Assembly: GCA_028641055.1 (NCBI GenBank)
Contig: CM054057.1
Span: 580,059,940 to 580,123,939, forward strand
Direction: 5' to 3'
Origin: Alopecurus myosuroides
Lineage: Eukaryota; Streptophyta; Magnoliopsida; Poales; Poaceae
DNA: 64,000 nt
Made by a program: the position numbers and the translations under genes. The notes below the pieces were generated by a model. It was not told the DNA's origin and ran no database searches. It saw nothing but the letters and a program-made list of their open reading frames with translations. Position 1 is the stretch's first letter; the number at the start of each line of letters is the position of its first letter. Shown piece by piece: positions 1-9,896 of this stretch.

Positions 1-733
1 ATCGGGACGCTCCGGGGCTACTCCCTTTGGCCGTGCTGATGGCTCGCCAAGTCGCACGGTCACACCGTTTCATTCCGCTCCTGGTGCATCGCCGAGTCAG
101 TCACGCGAGATCGATGCCCGTGGTACTCTCTTGCCGAGTTCCGGGCATGGTTCGATGGCAGGTACTTAGCGCAGAGCGTTGCCTATTCTCACTCGGTTCG
201 AGATAGGCACATCGAGATCCTGCGAGATCTAGCTAGGATGGTTGAACTTTGTATGCACTATCGATATTGCTCAGATGATGTTCGGATGATTTTGTGCTTT
301 GTACCATGTTTGGAGGATATGGATATGATGTGTGCATGTTGTTGGTGTTATTTCTATCATGTTTTTAATTTTTCTGCAATTTAAATCGTATGAAAACCCG
401 CCCAAAACAAAACAGCACAGCACAGCAAAAAAGAAAAAAAAACAGTATACGCCGACGGGTCCCGTCGACCTCTTCACGCAAAAATCCCAACGCGGCCAAT
501 AGCCCGGCAGCATCCCCATCGGCGTTGTAACGCCCGTTACGGGTTCTGTGGTGTGGGGCCCACTTACAGTGATACGCCGACGGTGGCCTGCTACGCCGAC
601 GGGGTCGCAATTTCGTCGAGGAGGCAGGAGGCCGATGGGGTTTCGCCGACGGTCACCGTCGAGCACTCCAAACGCCGACAGGGAAGACGGTGACGCCGAC
701 TGTGGCCGGACGTCGGCCCTGGCTCCTGAAGTG
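1..733. mobile_element. CACTA transposon, right-hand end
   Basis: The segment ends at 733 in ...CTCCTGAAGTG, whose reverse complement starts CACTTCAGGAGCC, a CACTA-type terminus. It closely resembles the left terminus CACTATAGGACGC at 9897. Inside it, positions about 449-720 hold many direct and inverted copies of GCCGACGG, the subterminal repeat type of grass CACTA elements. Immediately after 733 the sequence passes into segmental-repeat copy 0, whose paralogues at 1727 and 22447 read straight through this point. That supports 733 as a true insertion boundary. The left end lies outside the window. Confidence 0.65.
40..384 (+). pseudogene. Remnant of a transposon-encoded protein (3' end)
   Basis: This frame is open from a stop at 37 to a stop at 382. 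The clearest coding-like stretch is AEFRAWFDGRYLAQ from 133, followed by a charged run VRDRHIEILRDLARMVEL. Before 130 a different frame is Ser/Pro-rich, so a frameshift near 125-133 is likely. I infer the C-terminal end of an accessory or transposase ORF of the CACTA element, because it lies directly inside the GCCGACGG subterminal array. I do not recognise a named domain. It could be fortuitous. Confidence 0.25.
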
Positions 734-1071
734 CATGCAACGAGCACGCGCGCCTCCTTTTCTATATATATATAAAAAAACAGAGTCGAAGAATTACACT
801 GATGTACTGTTACAAGTCTACAATACCCGTCTGGAGATTCGAGGTTCAGAGTCGACTTTGATCGGTGACGTCGCTTGGTTTTGCTCCACTCGTTCGATCA
901 CCGGCTCTAAAAAAAATACTCTACCCGAGATCGGCGGAAGGCGGGCGATCTACACAAAATTCATCTGTCGACTGTCCTTAGAAGAGGAACACCCCAGCGA
1001 GCCAAGGATCAGCGATCACGTCGTCGCTCGCACCCATCATTGCCAACGAATGTTCTGGAGACATGCATGCA
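734..1071 (+). repeat. Segmental repeat copy 0 (partial)
   Basis: This stretch (CATGCAACGAGCAC... to ...GAGACATGCATGCAA) aligns without large gaps to 1727-2041 in copy A and 22447-22830 in copy C. Shared blocks include the stretch around 830-900 and TACCCGAGATCGGCGG. It is non-coding: the open frames are short and not shared between copies. It is cut at the left by the CACTA end (733) and at the right by MITE-like sequence near 1075. Confidence 0.75.
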
Positions 1072-1075
1072 ATTT

Positions 1076-1309
1076 GGGAGGAGAGGGCTGAAACCTCCCT
1101 CCCGCGTTTTGGTGAGGTCAAAAACGGGTCGGAAGGGGTTGGCCTCTCGAACCTGGGTTTGTACAGGCCAGCAGGAGGTTCCCAGGTCCGGCCTGCAATT
1201 TTTTTTACAGTTTTAGGGGTTCTAGTATTTCTGTTTTTTTCGTTTCAGCCCGTTAAAAAACAGTTAAATTTACAGTTTTGCCTATTTAAGCGGTCTACTA
1301 GACATGCTC
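1076..1309. mobile_element. Tourist/Harbinger-like MITE, right terminus
   Basis: The right boundary reads CTACTAGACATGCTC followed by TAA (1310-1312). The reverse complement GAGCATGTCTAGTAG is of the Tourist/Harbinger terminus type, and TAA is the expected target triplet. The left end, near 1076 where repeat copy 0 stops matching its paralogues, begins GAGAGGGCTGAAACC and does not give a clean inverted repeat. The element may therefore be rearranged or composite. It encodes no supported protein. Confidence 0.35.
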
Positions 1310-1312
1310 TAA

Positions 1313-1603
1313 AACCAAACAGGAATCCAGTTCCAGAAAACACAAAGTTCATCACAGGAAGCACACAATCCACCACAGGAAACCAAACAACACACAGTTC
1401 ACAACGGACACACAAAGCTCCAGGCCAGGTCGACTACACAACCGAACCATCAGTGATGCGCAGAACATGAACACGATCTCCCCTTGCACTCCGAGACTCC
1501 GAGATAGCAGCAGCAAGCTCCGCAGCTTTGGCCATCAGTTGCCCAGCTCCAGGCTTGATCATCTCGCCATCGGAGTCGCTGTACAAGCCTGCCCAATAAC
1601 AGA
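1313..1603 (-). mobile_element. LINE 3'-end fragment
   Basis: Positions about 1455-1600 resemble 16145-16290, the last codons and start of the 3' UTR of the minus-strand LINE at 15818-22293. Shared landmarks in order are TGTGATGCG, CAGCTGC/CAGTTGC, and GCCCAATAAC/GCTCAATAAC. The A/C-rich stretch 1313-1450 matches the composition and order of 15990-16140. It is severely 5'-truncated, leaving at most a few codons. Copy A starts at once after it. No poly-A tail or target duplication could be assigned. Confidence 0.4.
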
Positions 1604-4268
1604 AGTTTTATTCGAGAAGTGTTCGATGGATGATAGGTGTAGGGTTATCGTTCCGCAGTCGGCACGGAACGTCACTCCCCGCGACGTCAAGTTAGCCTAA
1701 TACAGAACAAGAACTTCTCAAAGCACATGCAATGAGCACATCAGTCCACGCTAATCGCGCCCCCTTTTCTATATAAAAAACGAAGACGAAGAATCACACT
1801 GATGTACTGTTACAAGTCTAAAATACCCGTCTGGAGATTCGAGGCTCAGAGTCGACTTTGATGGGTGACGTCGCTTGGTTTTGCTCCATTCGTTCGATCA
1901 CCGGCTCTAAAAAAATACTCTACCCGAGATCGGCGGAAGGCGGGCGATCTACACAAAATTCTTCTGTCGACCGTCCTTAGAAGAGGAACACCCCAGCGAG
2001 CCAAGGATCATTGCCAACGAATGTTCTGGAGACATGCATGCACCTGCTAGCCGAGTTCGATCGACCATTTCTTTGCCTCGTTCGACCCACTTGCTGCAAT
2101 GCTTGTTCATTATCCTAATTTTATCAACTCTAGTTGCATATCCCTGATCATGATTACGCTTCTGCCATTAGATCTTGCCATGGATAGAGTAGTCGTTAGG
2201 GAAATCCGGGCGAGGGGCAAGAGAGATCACTGAGCAGAATATAATCCTAGCGTGCCTATCTGAACCGATAAAACAATGCTGCAGCAACGCAATGCGCAGA
2301 GTCAAATGCTAGGAAAAACAGAAACAGGACAGCGTCTGTTACTCTGGTATGCATGCATGCCACGACTTGCTCATCTCCTACTATCCAGCACTAGTATATC
2401 ATCTTATGAGATCCTTTACGAGATTATTAATTAATTGTGTGGCTACTGAACTACGGGAGGAATGAATAATGAACACTTGCCATGCTAGCTAGTGGCAAAG
2501 CAGCAGATCGAAGGTTCTCTGCACAAGTAGGCAGTGCTAGTGTGCGTGGTAGCCCCAGAGAGCGAGCTGTCTGTCCCAACTGTGTGTCGCTTGCTCTGAT
2601 TGCCTTGTGTTTAGTGGCGATAATTGGAATCTAGGACAGGGTTCTGTGCCCTTGTGGGTGGCGGGCCTGCTATTTTATTCAGCCTCAGCCCAATAAACCA
2701 GTCTTGAAGTACCACTAGCTAGCTAGCATTGGGGCAGTGAGAACGCAACTTGAATGCATCCACGTAAGCCAAGTTGATGGCATCTCATCTTAATCATGCA
2801 GGTAGCTAGATCAGGCTACACATAGACACAGCTTTTGCACAAAGCAGCCAGAGAAATCAAGGCAAGCGGGCCATCAAAGGATCGACGTTTGTTTATAATA
2901 GTGGTGTGTAAACGAAGCATGACACATGCGAGAGGATTGTTTATGAGATGGTTGATCTGATCGGCAATGATTCTGCTGGCCACTAGCTAGCTATCTGAGT
3001 GCGGCTGTTTGCAACAGCATTTTCTTTGGCGCCCTGGGAATTGATCCTTACTTTATGTCTTTCAGCTTGAAATTAACTAGTGCCAAATGCTATGATGCGA
3101 TTGCTAGCAGCTACGAATAATTTGGTACGGATCCACCTGCATATATGAATTAAACTAATACCAAATGCCTGAAAATGACGTGCTAAACAGCTGCAGGAAC
3201 GCGAGAAGTTGGAAATTCATAAAGGGCCGCAGCAACCAAATAAAGTTCAGAATGTCCTACTTTCACATGATTCATTAGATGAGTTTTTCTTCATGCACAG
3301 GGCCGCGGGAACCAAAATTATCAGTTCCCTAGCTAGCCTGCAAGAACGAGGTACAAGAGATTAAAGAGTCTTGAGACAAGATGTGACTCAAGGTCGTTAG
3401 TCACACTCGGCGCATGCAATAAAAAAGCGCCAGTACATACAAATTTCGTCATCTCTGAAACCAAAATGAAACGGGCAGAGTAACAGAGACGTCGCAACCA
3501 GAAATTAACGAATATACGGTCGGTGAATTTCCTCTTGGGACAAGATGTCGATCACGATCGGTGATCAACTCAGCGTATGGAGCGGTGGCCGGCAGGGCAG
3601 GGCCATCGTTCCAATCAGGCTCGCCATCAGCACATCGCGTCGAACCAGCTGGAAGAACTGGCGCAGCCCTGGCACACACGATAGATCGGATAAACCCAGT
3701 CAGTCAGCCATCATCTCCGGACATGAAAAGACCTGTCGATTGAGGTGTCAAATGCTCAACCCGTCCTGTGAGAGAGAATATACCGTTTTTATGCCCCCAC
3801 GACCTGGGATTTCCGGCAAAGGAGATACGGTTTTCCGGTCGTGAGCTCTGATGGAGCTGTCGACGTCCGGGGGCAGAGATGCCGGTAGAAGATGGTGCGA
3901 ATTCAGAATCAGAGGAGGGTGGTGGAGGAGGCGAAAGGATCTCTTGACCCCTGCGTCCACTCACGTCTCATCATTCCGTCTCTTGGCCATTTCGTCAGGC
4001 AACTCTTCTCCCCCAAACAGCCAGGTTTCTGCGCTTCAGCTAGAGCACACGGACATGCAACTCAACCCACACACTCACACGTACATGCCAAAGAATTCCA
4101 ACATCTCCTTTTTCTTTTCTATTATTGTAATTTCACTTTTCGCGCGCGCACATTTTTCTTGGATAATTTCTGTTATGGGAATTGTAATAATTTCCCTCTT
4201 TGCTTAGAAAAATCAAATTAAATGTTAGTACAGTATGTCTTACAAGTTGATCTGCCAGCCGAATGCCG
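1604..4268 (+). repeat. Segmental repeat copy A (uninterrupted)
   Basis: This is the longest unbroken copy of the roughly 2.7-kb repeat. Its first 900 bp match 22310-23476 of copy C, its middle matches 33420-35200 of C, and 2815-4268 match copy B (6328-6412 plus 8489-9750). It serves as the empty-site reference for three insertions: the MULE (at about 2470), the Harbinger element (TTTATAATAGTGG at 2894-2907) and the MITE (CTTACTTTATG near 3050). It contains no conserved reading frame. AGCTAGCTAG runs and promoter-like stretches suggest intergenic DNA. Confidence 0.8.
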
Positions 4269-5043
4269 AATTTAGGTCTTCGCCGACACTTATTTAATTT
4301 GTGCATGCGGTGGTTTGTAGCCCGGGCTACACGTAGCCGGTATTTTGCAAATTTAAAATCTTCAAATTTAAGTTTTCAAAAAATCTGGACAATAAATTCT
4401 ACAGGTATTTAATGATGACTTCTACCAAGATTTGCGAAATATTTTTTATTTCGTGCTGTGTAAAAATGACAAAACTCCGGATCTGAGTTGGCGAACAGTG
4501 ACATATTCGGAAACTTTCAAACTGTCACAATTTGTCATTTTCGTGTAGGACGGAATAAAAACTAATTCGGGTTGAAAATTTGCAGAGCCGTAGATCATGT
4601 CATTTTCAACATTTAGAATTTTTGCCGAATTATTTGAAACTTAAAATTGTTGGTTAAAAATATAAAAATCAGGCTACAAAGTGATTTTTGGTCCGACGCC
4701 CCAATATTATGTCCTTTTTATGGGATGTGGGACATGTGACCACCGCGTTAGGGGTGCTGCCCATAGGAGCAGCGCCACCTAAAGGCATCCAAAAAATCGT
4801 AATGCATAAACACAAACACATTGCATGAAATTTAAAGTATAGTAGACGTCGGGAAATTTAAACTAGACCTAAACTATCTTACACGCCACTCGCCCTTCCT
4901 CGTCGTTGTCATCGGCCGCTGCCATGTTGGAGGGGGCAGCCTCGTCGTCGTTTGCTACTAGCTCATATTAGTAAGATGCATGGGAGGCAGGTGAATGGCC
5001 TTCCACCTGCGTTAGCCAACGCCGTCCTGGCCTTGCGTGCACC

Positions 5044-5704
5044 TATAGCTGGCCAAACGGACCGGGCTTTTTTGGCCGGCCCGAAGCACGACTTTTTTGG
5101 TCCGGCACGGGCACGACACGGCACGATTTAAATGGGCCGCGACACGGCACGGGCACGGTAGTGCCCGGGCCGATCCTCGATTTGAAGCACGTGGGCCGGC
5201 ACGGCACGACACGACATAAACGGGCCGGCACGCGGCCCGACACGGGCACGACATGGCACGATTAAATTAGAGAGCGAGCATCCCTTTTTATTGGAAAAAA
5301 TGCATTTTTTTGGGTCTAAATTGGTCCTATAATGGTTAAATGTGACTAAACAGCTCAAAACTGGTCCAAATCACACTTAGAATGGGCTAATTACCCCCTA
5401 AGAAGGAAAACCTGCTCACCCCGCTCATCCCGGCCCAACTAATTTGAAATTCTGAAATTCCCGCCCTTCCCCCGCTCTTCCCGGCCATGGTCATGGGCCG
5501 TGCCAGTTTTCGTGCTCAAGGGCCGAAATGAGGCCCGTCGGGCTGTTATCGGGTCATAGTGCCGTGCTGCGCGCGGAGAAGCGGCCCACGGCCAGCCCGG
5601 CACGGCACGAATGAGGCAGGCCGTTATCGGGCCGTGCCGTTATCAGGCCGTGCCTTTTCAGGCACGTACCGGGCCGTGCCGGGCGGCCCGTTTGGCCAGC
5701 TATA
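5044..5704. mobile_element. Non-autonomous hAT-like element, 661 bp
   Basis: It has perfect 17-bp terminal inverted repeats: TATAGCTGGCCAAACGG at 5044-5060 and its exact reverse complement at 5688-5704. They are flanked by 8-bp direct repeats CGTGCACC (5036-5043) and CTTGCACC (5705-5712), 7 of 8 matching, the duplication length of hAT elements. Both arms are filled with GGCACGG / GGGCCGTGCC motifs in opposite orientations around an AT-richer middle. The arginine/cysteine-rich open frames here (5012-5358 minus, 5559-5820 plus) are composition artefacts. Confidence 0.8.
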
Positions 5705-5713
5705 CTTGCACCC

Positions 5714-6058
5714 TCATGCGGTGCACCTCCGCCTGTTGTGAGAGCGCGCGAACGTGCCCAGAGGTTTCCTTAATGCGGCGCGGTATCTACCGCTGTGTTG
5801 CCTCATGGTCCATCTCCTAAGTTTCGCAGCCCGATGGAAGGCGTTCTCAACCTGGGCGCGGTGGGTGTTCGTCATGTCGCTACAGGATGCCTCCAGTGTC
5901 TCCCACGCCGCCTGCGTGGTGTTTAGCTCCTTGTGGGCCGCACGGTGGGCGACCAGCAAGGAGACGACATCGTCCTCACTCTGCGTGATGAGAGCCTACT
6001 GCTCGTCCGACGCTGCATTGGTGTTGATTTCCTCGTAGACCCACCGCTCGGCGGACAT
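5714..6058 (-). pseudogene. Broken coding fragment, unidentified transposon protein
   Basis: On the minus strand an ATG at 6058 opens MSAERWVYEEINTN, an in-frame TAG follows after DEQ, and the frame continues through LLVAHRAAHKELN and TQAAWETLEASC to a stop at 5714. The segment is Ala/Glu/Arg-rich and predicted helical. That style is common in non-enzymatic ORFs of grass DNA transposons, but I do not recognise the family. The hAT-like element at 5044-5704 inserted just downstream of or into its 3' end. One nonsense codon and the insertion make it non-functional. Confidence 0.35.
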
Positions 6059-6327
6059 GAGGGCACAGACATGCTCCTCCCTCTGTGCGGTCTTGAGGGA
6101 GGCAATGCAATGGTGCCGTGCGCCGTGGATAAGAAGTGGGTGCGGTTACAGGCGCGAGTCGCGGTCGCGGGGCTCTGCGTGGCCTTCTACCAACACCTAG
6201 CACGCACGCGGACGGCTAAACTCCGGAGAGCCGTGCATGCAACGGATGCACAACGGACCAGCCAGCCCGTGGCGCGTCGCGTCGGTCGATCAAGGATCGA
6301 GACCAGTACGTGCACTTGCTGTTCGTA

Positions 6328-6412
6328 CACATAGACACAGCTTCTGCACAAAGCAGCCAGAGAAATCAAGGCAAGCGGGCCATCAAAGGATCGACGTGGG
6401 TACTCTTTATAA
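6328..6412 (+). repeat. Segmental repeat copy B, left part
   Basis: TACACATAGACACAGC through CGACGTGGGTACTCTTTATAA matches copy A from 2815 to 2897. It ends in TAA (6410-6412), the target triplet duplicated by the adjacent Harbinger element. The left limit near 6328 is where similarity to copy A stops. Confidence 0.8.
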
Positions 6413-6716
6413 GGCTGGTGCCAATGCACCGCCCACTATTCACGGGCTATAGTCCCTGCCACGTCACCTTCTCTCACCACTATAGCCCCACTATCACAGG
6501 CACGGTGCCAGTGCACGGGCTATAGCCCGGGCTGTAAGATTCTCTCTCTGCCACATCAGCTTTTCTCTCTCCTCCACGTCAACACATATTTTTGAAACGA
6601 AAACATTACAAATAATGCAAGGAAATAATTTTATTGAACTAAAATTGTTACCGATTACATACTAATTAATAAAATTGCATAATAAATTTTAAAAATTACA
6701 TAAAAATTAAAAAAAT

Positions 6717-8020
6717 CTAATCCTCGTGCTCGTCGTCGTCGTCGTCATCCTCCAGCAGCCCTAGGTCTTTTTCCACTATCTGTAGGGCCTTGCCATGTTT
6801 GCGCTTTTCATCTTCGGTCATGCCGGCGGTTGAGCGGTCTTGCAACTTGTTATATTGCTTCAGTAGCTTAGACCTCAATAAAACTTGATACATTTTCGTC
6901 ATTCCGAAGCCTGCACTTGATCCCTCGCTGGACGCTTCCTTCTCCTTCTTCTTTCCCTTGCGAAACGCGGCCTTGGCCTTATCGCGGCCAGGAGGACGCG
7001 GCTCCTCCTCCGTCGCGTCGAGAGCTGTACTCACCTCCGACCCCCAGACGGGTTCTCTTGGAACTGGAGTCAGTCCCACTACCTTTCCCATGCTGGGCTT
7101 TCCACTTCGCTTCCTTGCGAACAGCTTCCCACCACTTGAATCGTTTGAAAGGCTGAGTCACTCTAGGGTCATTTGCGTACCTCGTCAGTGCCGCTTCCAT
7201 GACCATTGCATCGTCTGCTCCACTCTGACGTACCGCTTCTTCTTGGATGTGGTATCCATTGAACAATGACACCTCACGGTTGTAGACGTTCCAGTGATCC
7301 TTCAGTTGCTTCGCGGTCCTATGGCGGGCAGGATCGGCGGTAGAGTTGAACGTCTTCGCTATTCCACCCCAAAAACTTTCGCCGGTCTTGCTATTGCCAC
7401 GGCGAGAGTCCTTGGAGTTGAAAATCCAAGCATTCACCTGCAACGAAATAGATATTGTCTTAGTGAAAAATCCAAACAAAAACCAACTCCGAAATAAACA
7501 AGTCACGGGTAAGAAAATTACCAGTTTTTCCTCGTCCGCACTTTTCCACTCGACCCTCTTTGGACGCGTTGGTACCAGTGTTTCCGCGGCATCGGACCCG
7601 TCGCTTGGAGCAGTGCCATCTGGAGCAGACGATAGAGGTGGTTGCTGATACGGAGGAGGTGGTTGCTGATACGGTGGAGGTGGAGCGTATGAACCGTATG
7701 GATATGGAGGTGGAGGTGGAGCGTATGAACCATATCCCGTAGGAGGGTACGGAGGAAGTGGACTCCCGCTACCTGTTGGTGGAGGTGGAGGTGGTGGTGC
7801 GTAAGCATACGGAGGATGCTGGTATGAACCATATCCCGTAGGAAGCGGACCATATGGCCCCGGAGGTGGTGTGTGGGAGGGGTACAACACTCGTGGATAC
7901 GGCGAAGAACCGGTATCCGACCGACGATGTGTGGGAGAGAAATCTTCTATGTGAGTAGGTTGTGACCCGTCGGACTGCAAGAGATCCGTGAACGAGGTGT
8001 TATGGAGTCCAACCCGACAT
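6717..8020 (-). pseudogene. Harbinger ORF1-type SANT/trihelix-like DNA-binding protein, broken
   Basis: The ATG at 8020 lies about 70 bp after a TATAAATA box. Exon 1 (8020-7522) encodes HNTSFTDLLQ and then a Pro/Tyr/Gly-rich repeat region (PPPPYPYGSYAP and similar). Intron 7521-7438 has GT-AG ends (TTGCAG acceptor). Exon 2 encodes the SANT/trihelix-like part, with VNAWIFNSKDSRRGNSK, ESFWGGIAKTFN and RTAKQLKDHWN, then a Lys-rich region and an acidic end EDDDDDDEHED. In the family this protein binds element ends and helps the separate transposase. Breaks: the first codons run MSGWTP into a stop (small deletion near 8000), and a frameshift lies near 7020-7080. Host trihelix-like proteins share this architecture, but the flanking termini favour the transposon. 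Confidence 0.75.
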
Positions 8021-8087
8021 TGCGGAGATGGTATGAGAGAAAGAGATGAGGGAAATGGTGTGAAGAGAAGTGCTGGATGTGGGGGGG

Positions 8088-8095
8088 TATTTATA
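8088..8095 (-). promoter_or_regulatory. TATA box of the Harbinger ORF1 gene
   Basis: TATAAATA on the minus strand, about 70 bp upstream of the ATG at 8020, followed by a C-rich leader. Spacing and sequence fit a plant RNA polymerase II promoter. Confidence 0.6.
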
Positions 8096-8488
8096 GGATT
8101 GGAGGTGCAAATTTGGGTGAAAAAAAAATTTTTTTTTTTTTTACAGCCAGCCACGCTCCCCCCAACGGCTAGCTGACGTGGACCAATGGGGGGGCGCCAC
8201 GTCAGCTAGCCGTTGCCCCCAACGGCTCCCTGCCAACCGCCCGCCCCTACCGCCCCAGGCTGCCAGCGCGCCGCCCCGCCCCCTCGCCCTACCGCCCGGC
8301 CACTACCGCCCCTACCCGCCCTACCGCCCCGCCAACGCGGGCGGTAAGCCGCGCGCTACCGCCCTAACGGCGGGCGCCCCGGCTCCCGCCCGCCGCCGCC
8401 TACCGCCCCGGCCTCCCGCCTCCTCTCGCCCGCGTTGAGGCGGTAGCGGCGCTACCGCCCCGCGCTGCAGCCCGCACTGGCACCAGCC

Positions 8489-9896
8489 TAATAGTGGTGT
8501 GTAAACGAAGCATGAGACATGCGAGAGGATTGTTTATGAGATGGTTGATCTGATCGGCAGTGATTCTGCTGGCCACTAGCTAGCTAGCTAGCTATCTGAG
8601 TGCGGCTGTTTGCAACAGCATTTTCTTTGGCGCCCTGGGAATTGATCCTTACTTTATGTCTTTCATCTTGAAATTAACTAATGCCAAATGCTATGATGCG
8701 ATTGCTAGCAGCTACAAGTAATTTGGTACGAATCCACCTGCATATATGAATTAAACTAATACCAAATGCCTGAAAATGACGTGCTAAACAGCTGCAGGAA
8801 CGCGAGAAGTTGGGAATTCATAAAGGGCCGCAGCAACCAAAGAAAGTTCAGAATGTCCTACTTCCACATGATTCATTAGATAATTTTTTTTTCATGCACA
8901 GGCCGCGGCAACCAAAATTATCAGTTCCCTAGCTAGCCTGCAAGAACGAGGTACAAGAGATTAAAGAGTCTTGAGACAAGATGTGACTCTAGGTCGTTAG
9001 TCACACTCGGCGTATGCAAGAAAAAAACGCAGTAACATACAAATTTCGTTATTTCTGAAACCAAAATGAAACGGCCAGAGTAACAGAGACGTCGCAAACA
9101 GAAATTAACGCATATACGGTCGGTGAATTTCCTCTTGGGACAAGATGTCGATCACGATCGGTGATCAACTCAGCGTATGGAGCGGTGGCCGGCAGGGCAG
9201 GGCCATCGTTCCAATCAGGCTCGCCATCAGCACATCGCGTCGAACCAGCTGGAAGAACTAGCGCAGCCCTGGCACCACAGAGGATGAACCCAGTCAATCA
9301 GCCATCATCTCGGGACAGGAAAAGACTTGTGGTTTGAAGTGTCAAATGCTTAACCGTCCTGTGAGAGAGAATATACCATTCCTATGCCCCCACGACCTGG
9401 GATTCCCGGCAAAGGAGATACGGTTTTCCGGTCGTGAGCTCTGATGGAGCTGTCGACGTCCGGAGGCAGAGATGCCGGTAGAAGATGGTGCGAATTCAGA
9501 ATCAAGAGGAGGGCGGTGGAGGAGGCGAAAGGATCTCTTGACCCCTGCGTCCACTCACGTCTCATCATTCCGTCTCTTGGCCATTTCGTCAGGCAACTCT
9601 TCTCCGCCAAACATCTAGGTTTCTCCTCTTCAGCTAGAGCACACGGACATGCAACTCATTTCTCTCTTTGCTCTGGGAAAAAAAAAGCAAGTTAAATGTT
9701 AATATGTCTTACAAGTTGATCTGACAGACGAATTTCAGAAGGGCCTTTAATTTCGTTGGTAATATACTAAGCAGTCGAGGAGCTGGTACACAACGAAATG
9801 AACCCGATAGTTTTACTACCTATTCCTTCATTAAATTAGTGTTGCCATGAACTCTTAGTGAAAGATGATACAGTAAAAATGAGAGCTGGACCCGAT
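8489..9896 (+). repeat. Segmental repeat copy B, right part
   Basis: From TAATAGTGGTGTGTAAACG onward this follows copy A from 2897 to about 4260 with small indels. A lacks B's extra AGCTAGCTAGC units near 8580, and B lacks about 125 bp of A around 4065-4190. Similarity to A ends near 9740. The following 150 bp have no paralogue here, and a CACTA-like terminus starts at 9897. Short frames such as 9049-9297 minus are partly shared with copy A (3449-3679) but show no codon-level conservation and no known domain. Confidence 0.8.

Larger units (their letters stand above)
4269..6327 (-). other. Unclassified transposon remnant between repeat copies A and B
   Basis: This is an insertion relative to the segmental repeat. 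Its left margin holds the palindromic GTAGCCCGGGCTAC (4318-4331), followed by AT-rich sequence to about 4750. Read on the minus strand it carries a broken coding fragment (6058-5714), an acidic tail-like stretch near 4960-4900 (NDDEAAPSNMAAADDNDEEG in one frame), then a 3'-UTR-like AT-rich tail. Positions 6090-6250 resemble 12890-13020. A hAT-like element (5044-5704) splits the coding part. The class is unresolved because I could not find matching termini. Confidence 0.35.
6413..8488 (-). mobile_element. PIF/Harbinger element carrying only ORF1, 2076 bp
   Basis: The termini are GGCTGGTGCCAATGC (6413) and the inverse of GGCTGGTGCCAGTGC ending at 8488, flanked by TAA at 6410-6412 and 8489-8491. 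Copy A keeps the empty site TTTATAATAGTGG (about 2894), so insertion and duplication are seen directly. Inside lies one minus-strand gene, a SANT/Myb-like ORF1. No DDE transposase frame is present, so movement would have needed a transposase in trans. The right 330 bp (8160-8488) are extremely C-rich CCGCCC repeats containing an inverted GGCGGTAGCG block. Confidence 0.9.

Noticed and set aside
3449..3679. Minus-strand frame shared by repeat copies A and B (9049-9297)
   Set aside because: The similarity is that of the whole repeat; copy C does not keep the frame and there is no domain.
5012..5358. Cys/Arg-rich minus-strand proteins
   Set aside because: They are generated by the GGCACGG repeats of the hAT-like arms and change with each indel.
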